From the NCBI RefSeq assembly GCF_003001815.1, contig NZ_PVMZ01000002.1, positions 736,552-800,551 on the forward strand: a stretch of 64,000 nt of DNA. The letters run 5' to 3'. This DNA comes from Actinoplanes italicus (lineage in GTDB: Bacteria; Actinomycetota; Actinomycetes; Mycobacteriales; Micromonosporaceae). Position numbers and translations under genes: made by a program. Below are positions 15,338 to 23,902 of the stretch, piece after piece (position 1 is the first letter of the stretch; every line of letters begins with the position of its first letter). Below the pieces are notes generated by a model that did no database searches, was not told the origin of the DNA, and saw only the letters and a program-made list of their open reading frames with translations.

Positions 15338-17791
15338 ATGGCTGAGGCACAGCCGGACGGTGGGGCACCGCCGGTCGCGTTGCTGGACGACCATGTCGCC
15401 CTCGCCGGTGCCGGGGCGGAGGTGTCGCTGCCGAACACGGCGATGCGCAACCGTTCGGTGGCCGCGCGCGGGGTGCTGGCACGGGCGGCCGGTATCGGCC
15501 TGGACGAGGTCCTGGAGGCGGCCCGTAAGGGCGACACCCGCCGGATCCGCCGTCCCGTCGACCCGGTGCTGCTCGCCGGGCTGGCACAGACCATCGCGCT
15601 GCAGGACGAGCTGCCCGGTGACCGCGACGACGCGCTGGCGTTGTACGCGCTGATCCGTACCGCCCGGGGCGCCCGTGCACTGCCCCCGAGCCACCAGGCG
15701 CTGCACGCACAGCTCGTCTACGCCTGGCAGGGGCCGGTGAACGCGCGGCAGCTGCTCGGCGCGTACCGGTCGATCCCCGCGGCGGCCCGCGAGTCGCTGG
15801 AGATCGATCTCGCCAATCCGTACGCCGGTGGCCTGCCCTCGATTCCCGAGGAGACCTGGCTGGCCCGGTTCGGTGCGCTGTTCCCGGCGCCCGGGCCACT
15901 GCTGGCCGCGGCCCCGGAGAAGGTGCCGTTCGACCGGCTCACCGGTTCGGCCGGCCACCTGGTGGAGACCGGTGGTGAGCGTGTCTCGGTGGTCGTCACC
16001 GCGTACCGGCCGGGGGAGGGTCTGCTCACCGCCGTCCGATCGATCGCCGCCCAGTCCTGGCCGGACCTGGAGATCATCGTGGTGGACGACGCGTCGCCGC
16101 CGGAGTACGACGCGATCCTGGCCGCCGCCGAGGACCTGGACCCCCGGGTGCGGCTGCTCCGGCTCACCGGGAACGGCGGCACCTACGCGGCCCGCAACGC
16201 CGGTCTGGCGGCGGCCCGCGGCGACTTCGTCACCTTCCAGGACTCCGACGACTGGTCGCACCCGCGGCGCATCGAGCTCCAGACGCTGCCGATGCTCACG
16301 GACCCGGCCGTGGTGGCCACCACCTCGGAGGGCATCAGCGTCACCGACCAGCTCGTGATGACCCGCCCCGGCATCCGGCGCGGCCGGGTCAACGTGTCGT
16401 CGCTGCTGTTCCGGCGGGAGGCGGTGACCCGGCGGATCGGCTGGTTCGATCAGGTGCGCAAGGCGGCCGACTCCGAGTTCCTGGAGCGCATCCAAGCCGC
16501 CTTCGGCGCGGATTCGGTACGCCGGATCGCGAAACCACTGGCTCTCATCAGGCTCTCCGAGGGTTCCCTGTCGCGGTCGGAGATCCGTGCCTACTGGATG
16601 CATCCGGCCCGTACCGCGTACATGTCGGCCTACCGCTGCTGGCACGCCACGACGCGTCCGCTGCACCGGGCGCGGGCCGGGGACGTCCGGCCGTTCGTCG
16701 CACCGGCCCACCTCAGCGGCCTGGCCGCGCCCCGGCGTTACGACGTGGTGGTGGCCGCCGACTGGCGGTTCCTCACCGGCGCGCACCGGTCCGCGCTCGC
16801 CGAGATCGGAGCGCTGCGCGCGGCCGGTCACGCGGTGGCGATCCTGCACCTGGAAGCGCTGCGCTCGGTGAACCGGCAGCGGCGGTCGCTCAGCCCGGAC
16901 GTCCAGCGGCTGATCAACATCGGCCGCCTCGAGCAGGTCCTGGAGACCGACGAGGTGTCGGCCGGTGTCCTGCTGGTACGCCAGCCCGAGGTGCTGCAGT
17001 TCGCACCGGAGGACGGCTGCCGGATCCGGCCGGGCCGGGTGCTGATCGTGGCCGACCGGGCACCGGCCCGCCGCGACGGCAGTGACCGGCGCTACACCGT
17101 GGACACGGTCACCGGGGCCGCGCTGCGGCTGTTCGGGACCGCACCGCTCTGGTGCCCGCAGGACGCCGCCGTCCGGGATCTGCTGGGGCCCGCCGAGCTG
17201 ACCGATTTCGACCTGCCGATCGTCGCCGAACCGGCCGATGTGGCCCGGCCGCTGCCCGACCCGCGCGGCCCGGCCGTGGCCGGCACCGACCTGTGCGACG
17301 TCGGCGAGTGGCCCGGCGACCTGGCCGCCGCGCTCGCCGTGCCGCGCCGCTGCGAGAGCGCCGACGTACGGCTGCGGCTGCCGGAGACTCCGCTGCGTCC
17401 GGCCGGGCTGCCCGCCTCCTGGCTGGTGTACGAGCCCGCCGACCTCGACCCGCGGACCTTCGCCGCGCAGCTCGACTTCTACCTGCACTTCCCGCCGGAG
17501 CACGCGCCGGAGCTGGTGTCCCGCCCGGCCCTGGAGGCCGCCGCCACCGGCTGCGTGGTCCTGGTGCCGGGCCACCTCGCCGGCGCGTTCGGGGACGCCG
17601 CCGTGGCGTGCGCGCCCGCCGACGTACCGGCCATGATCCGGCGCTATCGGACCGATCCCGGCCGATACGCGGCCCAGAGCGCCCGGGCCCGGGCCGCCGT
17701 CGTCCGTGACCACCGTCCGTCCTACTTCGCTGAGCGGATCGCCGGCCTTCTCCGCACAGGGGCTCCGGCACCCGCCCAGCGCGTGCCGTAA
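15338..17791 (+). CDS. Large multidomain glycosyltransferase (GT2 plus GT-B-like module)
   Basis: An 817-aa protein. Residues 1 to about 205 form a helical region I do not recognise. A GT2 (GT-A fold) domain follows, with VSVVVTAYRPG, EIIVVDDAS and FVTFQDSDDWSHP; the DD and DSD acidic motifs bind nucleotide-sugar and metal. From about residue 465 (YDVVVAADWRFLTG) a second module ends in AATGCVVLVPGH-LAGAFGDAA, like the donor side of a GT-B enzyme. The same order recurs in the 833-aa protein at 21319-23820. ATG at 15338 has GGAGAG upstream. Probably cytoplasmic, acting on a lipid-linked or polymer acceptor; substrates unknown. Confidence 0.8.
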   Translation: MAEAQPDGGAPPVALLDDHVALAGAGAEVSLPNTAMRNRSVAARGVLARAAGIGLDEVLEAARKGDTRRIRRPVDPVLLAGLAQTIALQDELPGDRDDALALYALIRTARGARALPPSHQALHAQLVYAWQGPVNARQLLGAYRSIPAAARESLEIDLANPYAGGLPSIPEETWLARFGALFPAPGPLLAAAPEKVPFDRLTGSAGHLVETGGERVSVVVTAYRPGEGLLTAVRSIAAQSWPDLEIIVVDDASPPEYDAILAAAEDLDPRVRLLRLTGNGGTYAARNAGLAAARGDFVTFQDSDDWSHPRRIELQTLPMLTDPAVVATTSEGISVTDQLVMTRPGIRRGRVNVSSLLFRREAVTRRIGWFDQVRKAADSEFLERIQAAFGADSVRRIAKPLALIRLSEGSLSRSEIRAYWMHPARTAYMSAYRCWHATTRPLHRARAGDVRPFVAPAHLSGLAAPRRYDVVVAADWRFLTGAHRSALAEIGALRAAGHAVAILHLEALRSVNRQRRSLSPDVQRLINIGRLEQVLETDEVSAGVLLVRQPEVLQFAPEDGCRIRPGRVLIVADRAPARRDGSDRRYTVDTVTGAALRLFGTAPLWCPQDAAVRDLLGPAELTDFDLPIVAEPADVARPLPDPRGPAVAGTDLCDVGEWPGDLAAALAVPRRCESADVRLRLPETPLRPAGLPASWLVYEPADLDPRTFAAQLDFYLHFPPEHAPELVSRPALEAAATGCVVLVPGHLAGAFGDAAVACAPADVPAMIRRYRTDPGRYAAQSARARAAVVRDHRPSYFAERIAGLLRTGAPAPAQRVP

Positions 17792-17846
17792 CGAGGCCGG
17801 TCCCGGCCCCGTTACCCCGTCGGAACCGCACACGAGGAGCGTCCGC

Positions 17847-18881
17847 ATGAGCAAACTGAGCCGAATCCGCCGGAGGCTGCCGCGCCTCACCGGCCCGCAG
17901 TTCGCGGTGATGTCGGCCGCCGGTGTCCTCTGCGCCGGCGCCGCGGCGACCGCGCTCACCGGGTACACCGGGATCGCCACCGCGCTGCTCGCCCTGCTCG
18001 GCGGCATCATCCTGGCCGGTCTGATGCTGCTGTACCGGCGACTCGCCCGGGTGCAGAAGACCGGGCTGGCCGCCCAGCGCGACCTGCGTACCACCGTCGA
18101 GGAGATGCAGCGCCGCCTGGTCGCCGCCGTCGAACGGGAACGCCTCACCGCCGGCGACCGGCACCTGGAACTCGCCGACGCGATCGCGCGGGTCAAGCAG
18201 GTCACCGACCGCAAGGCCGCCGCCAGCCAGCTGCTCGCACTGCCGCGCGAGTTCGAGGCCACCGTGCAGCTCTTCCAGGGCTTCACCCCGCGGGCGCCGA
18301 TGCCGTCGTCCGGCGATTTCGCGCTCAACCCGACCGACCTGCTGGAGCTGCTGCACCTGATCCGGCTCCGCCAGCCCCGGCTGGTCCTCGAGCTGGGCAG
18401 CGGCACGTCCTCGGTGTGGATCGCGTACGCCCTGGAGAAGTCCGGCGGCCGCCTGGTCTCGCTGGACCACGACGCCGGTTACGCGGCGCGGACCCGTGCC
18501 GCTCTCGCGGCACACGGCCTTTCCGAGATCGCCGAGGTACGCGACGCGCCGCTCACACCGGTCGGCATCGACGGCCGCGACTTCCCCTGGTACGACCCGG
18601 AGGCGCTCGCCGACCTGCACGACATCGACTTCGTGCTGATCGACGGACCGCCCGCGTCGACCGGGGCGGACGCCCGCTACCCGGCCATGCACATGATCGA
18701 GAAGCGGCTCGCGGACACCGCCACCCTCGTCTTCGACGACGCGGGACGCCCCGACGAGCAGGCCGCCATGGCCGCCTGGACCGAGCGCTACCAGGGACTG
18801 CGCCGCGAGGGCGAACTGCTGGGCCGGCACGCGGTGCTGGCCTTCGCCCGGCCGCCGGCGATGGCTGCCGCCCGCGCCTGA
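17847..18881 (+). CDS. Membrane-anchored class I SAM-dependent methyltransferase-like protein
   Basis: A 344-aa product. Two hydrophobic helices near the N-terminus (about residues 20-40 and 45-65) are followed by a basic helical coiled-coil stretch (about 70-130). A Rossmann methyltransferase fold follows: LVLELGSGTSSVWIAYAL is motif I (SAM binding) and DIDFVLIDGPPAST resembles motif IV. Such enzymes in glycan loci often methylate sugar hydroxyls. The membrane anchor suggests work on a lipid-linked or surface glycan. ATG at 17847 has GAGGAG upstream. Its stop overlaps the ATG of the acyltransferase gene. Confidence 0.75.
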   Translation: MSKLSRIRRRLPRLTGPQFAVMSAAGVLCAGAAATALTGYTGIATALLALLGGIILAGLMLLYRRLARVQKTGLAAQRDLRTTVEEMQRRLVAAVERERLTAGDRHLELADAIARVKQVTDRKAAASQLLALPREFEATVQLFQGFTPRAPMPSSGDFALNPTDLLELLHLIRLRQPRLVLELGSGTSSVWIAYALEKSGGRLVSLDHDAGYAARTRAALAAHGLSEIAEVRDAPLTPVGIDGRDFPWYDPEALADLHDIDFVLIDGPPASTGADARYPAMHMIEKRLADTATLVFDDAGRPDEQAAMAAWTERYQGLRREGELLGRHAVLAFARPPAMAAARA

Positions 18882-20866
18882 TGACGGTCACGCTGCCCCT
18901 GCGCCGGCCCCGGCCGGTCCCGCCCGGGACACCGGCGGCCCACCGGGGCGACATCGAGGGGCTGCGTGCCGTCGCGGTGCTGCTCGTGGTTCTGGCCCAC
19001 GTCGGGGTGCCGGGCCTGTCCGGCGGATTCGTCGGGGTGGACGTCTTCTTCGTCATCTCCGGGTTCCTGATCACCTCGCTGCTGCGCCGGGAGTTCGCCG
19101 CGACCGGCCGGATCGATCTGGCCCGCTTCTACGCGCGGCGGGCCGTGCGGCTGCTGCCCGTCGCCACGCTGGTCATCGCCGTGACCCTGGCCGGAGCGTG
19201 GTACCTGGCGCCGCCCGTGCGGTTCGCCACGTGGGCCGGCGACGCGCTGGCCGCGGCCACCTGGACCATGAACCTGCGCCTCGACACGGCCGGGACCGAC
19301 TACTTCGGCGACCCGGTGCCGTCGCCGTTCCAGCACTTCTGGTCGCTGGCCGTCGAGGAGCAGTTCTACCTGGTGTGGCCGCTGCTGGTGGCCCGCGGAC
19401 GGTTCGCGCCGGTCCTCATGGTGGTGGTCACCGCCGGGTCGTTCGCCTGGAACACCCACGACACGTCGTACTTCGGCACCCCGGGCCGGGCCTGGGAACT
19501 CGGCGCCGGGGCAATGCTCGCGCTCGTCGCGATCCGCCGCCGCCGGTGGCTCGGCTGGATCGGCCTGGCCGCCATCGGCGCGGCGGCGGTCCTGTTCGAC
19601 GAGACGACACCGTTCCCCGGCACCGCGGCCCTGCTGCCGGTCCTCGGCGCCGTCGCCGTCATCGCGGCCGGCGGCAACCGGCTGCTGTCCACCGGGCCGA
19701 TGCGCTGGGTCGGCCGCATGTCGTACGGCTGGTACCTCTGGCACTGGCCGCTCCTGCTCGTCGCCCCCGCCGGCCTGACCGCCCGGACCGCGGTCGCCGC
19801 CGCCGCTCTGGGGCTCGCCGTCGTCAGCCACCACCTGCTGGAGAACCCGGTGCGGCATCATCGCGTCTGGACCGTACGCCCCCGTCGTGGCCTTTTTCTC
19901 GGTCTCGGCCTGTCCGCCTCGGCCGCCACCCTGGCCGCCCTCGGCCTGCTCAACCCACCGGAGATCCCGGCACACGGGAATGCGCCCGACGCGAACCGGG
20001 CCATCGCCGCCGCGGGTGACCCGGCCACCACCCTCCGCCGCATGCTGACCACCGCGACCACCGCCACCGACCTGCCCCGCAACCTCACGCCCACCTTCGA
20101 GGACGCGGCCCGGCAGCGGCTCGCACCCCAGCTGGACGGCTGCCACGTCGGGCTCACCGGCCCGTTCCGGCCCAAGAGCGACTGCTCGTACACCACCGGC
20201 CGGCGCACCGTCGTCCTCTTCGGTGACTCGCACGCCCTGCAGTGGTTCCCCGCCATGGAGACGCTGGCCCGCAAGAACGGCTGGCGGCTCTACGCCTTCA
20301 CCCGCAGCTCGTGCAGTCCCGCCCAGATCGCCCTCGACGAGCGGCGGGCCCGCAGCCGGTACGTGGAGTGCGACAACTGGCGCGCCCAGGTGCTCGGCCG
20401 GATCGCCCAGCTGCGGCCCGACCTGCTCGTCGTGTCGTCCAGCGTCAACTATCGCCAGGTCCTCGCGGGCGCGCCCGCCGACCCGGACGCCGTCTGGCAG
20501 ACCGGCTGGCTGCGCACCCTGATCACCCTGAAGCGTTCCGCCGGGCACGTGGCGGTGCTCGCCGACACCCCGTTCCTCACCGTGGCGCCCGCCGACTGTC
20601 TCAGCACCAACGCCACCGCCGTCTCGGTGTGCGCGGCGTCGCGTGTGGACGTGCTGCCCGAACCTCGCTGGCGCGAACTCCAGCGGATCATCGCGGTCGC
20701 CTCCGGCGTGCCGGTGATCGACCCGGTGCCGTGGTTGTGCGCCGCGAAGTGCCCGCTGGTCATCGGGGACACGCTCGTCTACCGCGACAGCAACCATCTG
20801 ACCGAGGCGTACGCCCGCCTGGTCGCCCCGCTGCTGGAACCCCGTCTCCCACAGCCCCGCAGATGA
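18881..20866 (+). CDS. Acyltransferase-3/SGNH O-acyltransferase (OafA-like)
   Basis: A 661-aa protein. The N-terminal half is an acyltransferase-3 membrane domain with about ten hydrophobic spans. It starts HRGDIEGLRAVAVLLVVLAH, with the conserved RA and H, then GGFVGVDVFFVISGFLIT and FWSLAVEEQFYLVWP. The C-terminal half is an SGNH esterase-like domain: VVLFGDSHALQW near residue 447 and YRDSNHLT near the end supply Ser, Asp and His. This architecture acetylates or acylates extracytoplasmic polysaccharides, as OafA does for O-antigen. The ATG overlaps the methyltransferase stop, implying translational coupling. Confidence 0.9.
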   Translation: MTVTLPLRRPRPVPPGTPAAHRGDIEGLRAVAVLLVVLAHVGVPGLSGGFVGVDVFFVISGFLITSLLRREFAATGRIDLARFYARRAVRLLPVATLVIAVTLAGAWYLAPPVRFATWAGDALAAATWTMNLRLDTAGTDYFGDPVPSPFQHFWSLAVEEQFYLVWPLLVARGRFAPVLMVVVTAGSFAWNTHDTSYFGTPGRAWELGAGAMLALVAIRRRRWLGWIGLAAIGAAAVLFDETTPFPGTAALLPVLGAVAVIAAGGNRLLSTGPMRWVGRMSYGWYLWHWPLLLVAPAGLTARTAVAAAALGLAVVSHHLLENPVRHHRVWTVRPRRGLFLGLGLSASAATLAALGLLNPPEIPAHGNAPDANRAIAAAGDPATTLRRMLTTATTATDLPRNLTPTFEDAARQRLAPQLDGCHVGLTGPFRPKSDCSYTTGRRTVVLFGDSHALQWFPAMETLARKNGWRLYAFTRSSCSPAQIALDERRARSRYVECDNWRAQVLGRIAQLRPDLLVVSSSVNYRQVLAGAPADPDAVWQTGWLRTLITLKRSAGHVAVLADTPFLTVAPADCLSTNATAVSVCAASRVDVLPEPRWRELQRIIAVASGVPVIDPVPWLCAAKCPLVIGDTLVYRDSNHLTEAYARLVAPLLEPRLPQPRR

Positions 20867-20959
20867 GCCCGGCGGCCGTACCTGAGGCAGGTTTCGAGGG
20901 CGTTCGCGGCGCGGACAGCCGTCCTGAGGTGCGGCTGACGGTCTGGTGCCGGGAAGTGA

Positions 20960-20997
20960 GCGCGCCCCCGCCATGGGGTGTGATGGCGGGGGCGCGC
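20960..20997. terminator. Strong bidirectional terminator-like hairpin
   Basis: GCGCGCCCCCGCCAT (20960-20974) pairs perfectly with ATGGCGGGGGCGCGC (20983-20997) across an 8-nt loop. It stands between convergent genes, as expected for a shared terminator, although no long T-run follows. Confidence 0.75.
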
Positions 20998-21149
20998 ATT
21001 TCGCGGTGCGGGGGCACCGCGCGGGCCGGGGAGGGGGTTCCGGCCCGTGCTCGTGTCGTCCCCGTTCTCATCGGCGCCCATCCGCCTGACTCGAATGCCG
21101 TCCGGGTGCGGTCCCGTCGTCGTCCGGTTGCCACGTTCAGTGGCGGGCT

Positions 21150-21271
21150 GCCCGCCGCCCGCCGCCCGCCGCCCGCCGAGATCTTGTGGGGTTCGGGTCG
21201 GAGTGGCGGCCGAAGTTCACAAGATTGAGGCGGTGAGCGCGCGGTGGGCACCACGAGCGCCGCACAAGATC
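21150..21271. repeat. GATCTTG inverted repeat, distant copy with C-rich lead
   Basis: A CCGCCCG run (21150-21179) leads into GATCTTGTGGGGTTCGG (21180-21196). That arm pairs imperfectly with CCGAAGTTCACAAGATT (21210-21226), and a further CAAGATC follows at 21265-21271. Arm sequence and the preceding C-rich run match the copies in the first kilobase, 20 kb away. Confidence 0.75.
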
Positions 21272-21318
21272 GACTCAGCTACGACGTGGCGTTGCTCGAG
21301 GTCTGACGGGGACGTGGG

Positions 21319-23820
21319 TCAGTAACCGGCCAGCGGGAGCGGGGACAGGACCTGGCCGGAAGCGGCGATGATCTCGCCGGTGATCACATCGCCGCTCGAC
21401 GTGACCGGTGGGAGCAACAGGTCCTCGACCGCTTCCGCGTAGCGGGTGTGCGGGTGCCGCTCCTGGACGAAGGCGAGCCCTCGCTCGCTCTGGGCGAGCA
21501 GCTCGGCCGGGTTACGGTGCAGGCCGGTCACGACAGCCGCGACCTCGTCCGGCGTGGCGTAGACGGCCGCCTCGCCGAAGGCCGCCGCGTGGTGGGGTGG
21601 CAGGACCGGGATGCAGCCGGCGGCCATCGCGATCAGCACCTCGGGGCAGGTGGCCGGCAGCCGGTCGTCGGCCGGCAGGTGCAGGTAGAAGTCGAGCTGG
21701 TGCAGGAAGCCGCGGGTGTCCAGGTCGGACGGGCGGAAGACGAGCCAGCCGTGCGGCACCGCCTGCGCCGGGTCGTTGCGGTCGAGGACCCGTACGTCCA
21801 GCGCGGGTGTCGTGGTGGCGCGCAGCCGCTGCCATTCGGCGGGGCCGCCGGTGCAGACGCGGCCGATGACCGGGCGGTCGGCGCGCGGGCCCGAGCGGTG
21901 CAGCCGCCAGCGCCGCAGGTTGACGCTGCCGGGCAGGTCGACGGCGGTGAGGCGGGCGCCGAACTGGCCGGCGGTGAGGGTGGCACGGGAGGCGGCGTCG
22001 GTCGGCGCCCAGTGCGGTTCGACACCGAACAGGCGGCGGGCCTCGGCGGCGCAGTGCGCGGCGACCGGGATCCAGGCCGGGTCGGCCTCGATGACGACCT
22101 GGGAGCCGCGGATCCCGGACGGTGTGCCGGGCGCGAAGCCGAGGACCTCCGCGTCGTGCACCAGGACCAGGTGGGTGTGCACCTCGTCGGAGAGGACGAC
22201 CTGGTCGATCGCCCCGGTGTTGATCATGTGCTGGAGGGTGGGATCGAGCTTGGCGGGTGACCCGGCGACACTGGCCAGCGAGTCCAGGTGCAGAAGCGCC
22301 ACCGAGCGGCCGGGCCGGATGAGGGCGCGGACCCGCTCGGCGACCGGCCAGGCGGTGTCGCCGCGCACGTTCCAGTCGCCGGCCAGCACGACGTCGTAGA
22401 CGATCCGGGGCGGCAGGGGCACGACGTCGCCGCTGAGGGCGGGAAGCAGGGAGGGCAGGGAGGCGGCCAGGGCGCGGGGAGCGGCGAACGGTCGTGAGCG
22501 GGGCGAGCGGGTGCGTACGGCGCTCTCGGTGCCCGCGGCCACCCGGGTGTGCCAGGCCTGGAACGCCGACAGGTACGCCCGGCGCGCCGGATGCATCCAG
22601 CCGGGCCCGATGTCGGCGCCGGACAGCGACCCGGCGGTGAGCCGGATCAGGGCGAGCGGCTCGCTGCCGAGGTGCCGGACGGCGGAGCGGCCGAAGACGG
22701 CCCGGGCCCGTTCCACGTATTCGGCGTCGGCGCCCTTGCGAACCGGGTCGAGGTAGCCGAGCCGGTCGAGGGCGACCTCCCGGCGGATCATCAGCGAGGA
22801 CAGGTTGTACGACCGGAACTCCGCGAATCCGGGCCGGGTCACCACCAGGTCCTCGGTGACGCGGATCGCCGCCGAGGTGGTCGCGACCACGCCCGCGTCC
22901 TCGATGAGCGGGGCGGCCTGCCGTTCCAGGCGCAGCGGGTGCGACCAGTCGTCGGAGTCCTGGAAGGTGACGAAGTCCCCGCCGGCGATGTCCAGAGCGG
23001 CGTTACGGGCCCGGTAGGTGCCGCCGTTGACCGGGATCCGGAGGATCCGTACCCGCGGGTCGATGGCCGCGGCCCTGGCCAGGATCGGCTCGTACGCGGG
23101 GCCCGAGCCGTCGTCGACGACCAGGATCTCGTGGTTGGTCCAGCTCTGCGCCACCAGTGAGCGGATCGTGGTGATCAGGGCGGGGCCGGGCCGGTACGCG
23201 GTGACGATCGTGCTGATCCGGTGCGGTGAACCGTGCCGGGTGACCGGGTTCGCGCGGATCCGGTCGAAGCCGGTCACGTCCGAGGTGGCCAGCGTGAGCC
23301 CGGGCTCCGGAAGCAGTCCGGCGAACCGGCCGGGCCACTCGTCCTTGGTGGCCAGGTCGACGACCAGCGCCTCGCGGATCGGCGCGGGCACCGCCGGATA
23401 GTCGGCGAGCAGCTTCGCCACGCGGACCGGGTCGCCCGCGGCGAACGCGATCTGCGTGTGCAGTCCCTGGTGGGCGGGCGCCACCCCGGCCGGGCCGAAC
23501 GTGCGCAGCAGCGAGTCGAACAGGGCCAGCCCGTCGGCCCGGTCGCCGGGATAGAGGTCCTGCAGCGCGACCACCCGGGCCAGTTCACCGAGCGCCCACG
23601 GGTCGGCGTCCGGGAAGAGGCGGCCCTCGCGGGCGGCGACTACCAGTTCGTCGGCGGAACGACGGGCCGCCGCGTAGGCGAGCAGGGTCCGGGCCGCGGC
23701 CGAACGGGTGTGCAGAGCGGCCGTGGCGGGGCCGGTCGGCGCCACCGCGGTCAGGTGCCGCCAGTGCCGTTCGAGCAGGTCCGTGCCGTACGCGTCGGGT
23801 GTCGTGTGCTGCCTGCGCAT
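21319..23820 (-). CDS. Large multidomain glycosyltransferase, paralogue of the gene at 15338
   Basis: An 833-aa protein with the same domain order as the 817-aa protein at 15338-17791. A helical N-terminal region (about 1-200) precedes a GT2 domain with ISTIVTAYRPGPAL, EILVVDDGS and FVTFQDSDDWSHP. The C-terminal GT-B-like module begins YDVVLAGDWN and contains AMAAGCIPVLPPHHAAAFGE. Identity by eye is clear over the whole length but moderate, suggesting an old duplication with different specificity. The ATG at 23820 has a GGGGGG-type site. It is divergently transcribed from the two-domain glycosyltransferase at 23903 across 82 nt. Confidence 0.82.
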   Translation of the reverse strand: MRRQHTTPDAYGTDLLERHWRHLTAVAPTGPATAALHTRSAAARTLLAYAAARRSADELVVAAREGRLFPDADPWALGELARVVALQDLYPGDRADGLALFDSLLRTFGPAGVAPAHQGLHTQIAFAAGDPVRVAKLLADYPAVPAPIREALVVDLATKDEWPGRFAGLLPEPGLTLATSDVTGFDRIRANPVTRHGSPHRISTIVTAYRPGPALITTIRSLVAQSWTNHEILVVDDGSGPAYEPILARAAAIDPRVRILRIPVNGGTYRARNAALDIAGGDFVTFQDSDDWSHPLRLERQAAPLIEDAGVVATTSAAIRVTEDLVVTRPGFAEFRSYNLSSLMIRREVALDRLGYLDPVRKGADAEYVERARAVFGRSAVRHLGSEPLALIRLTAGSLSGADIGPGWMHPARRAYLSAFQAWHTRVAAGTESAVRTRSPRSRPFAAPRALAASLPSLLPALSGDVVPLPPRIVYDVVLAGDWNVRGDTAWPVAERVRALIRPGRSVALLHLDSLASVAGSPAKLDPTLQHMINTGAIDQVVLSDEVHTHLVLVHDAEVLGFAPGTPSGIRGSQVVIEADPAWIPVAAHCAAEARRLFGVEPHWAPTDAASRATLTAGQFGARLTAVDLPGSVNLRRWRLHRSGPRADRPVIGRVCTGGPAEWQRLRATTTPALDVRVLDRNDPAQAVPHGWLVFRPSDLDTRGFLHQLDFYLHLPADDRLPATCPEVLIAMAAGCIPVLPPHHAAAFGEAAVYATPDEVAAVVTGLHRNPAELLAQSERGLAFVQERHPHTRYAEAVEDLLLPPVTSSGDVITGEIIAASGQVLSPLPLAGY

Positions 23821-23902
23821 TGCCCCCCTCAGTTGTCGGGAGGATCAACGCATCGGGGCCGGGGTGCGTGACGCGGGGTGTGCACGGTTCGTTGACCTGA
23901 CC

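Larger units (their letters stand above)
20867..21318. other. Convergent intergenic region with hairpin and GATCTTG repeat
   Basis: 452 nt between the acyltransferase and the leftward 833-aa glycosyltransferase. It holds a very strong hairpin (20960-20997), a CCGCCCG run (21150-21179) and a GATCTTG inverted repeat with one extra half-site. I see no gene here; frames reading through are simple-sequence artefacts. Confidence 0.75.

Noticed and set aside
14861..18406. Another long minus-strand frame opposite glnD, the first large glycosyltransferase and the methyltransferase
   Set aside because: It crosses three well-supported plus-strand genes and shows no protein motifs.
20242..21228. A 328-codon plus-strand frame running from the acyltransferase gene into the intergenic repeat
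   Set aside because: It is a different frame of the acyltransferase gene extended by simple sequence.
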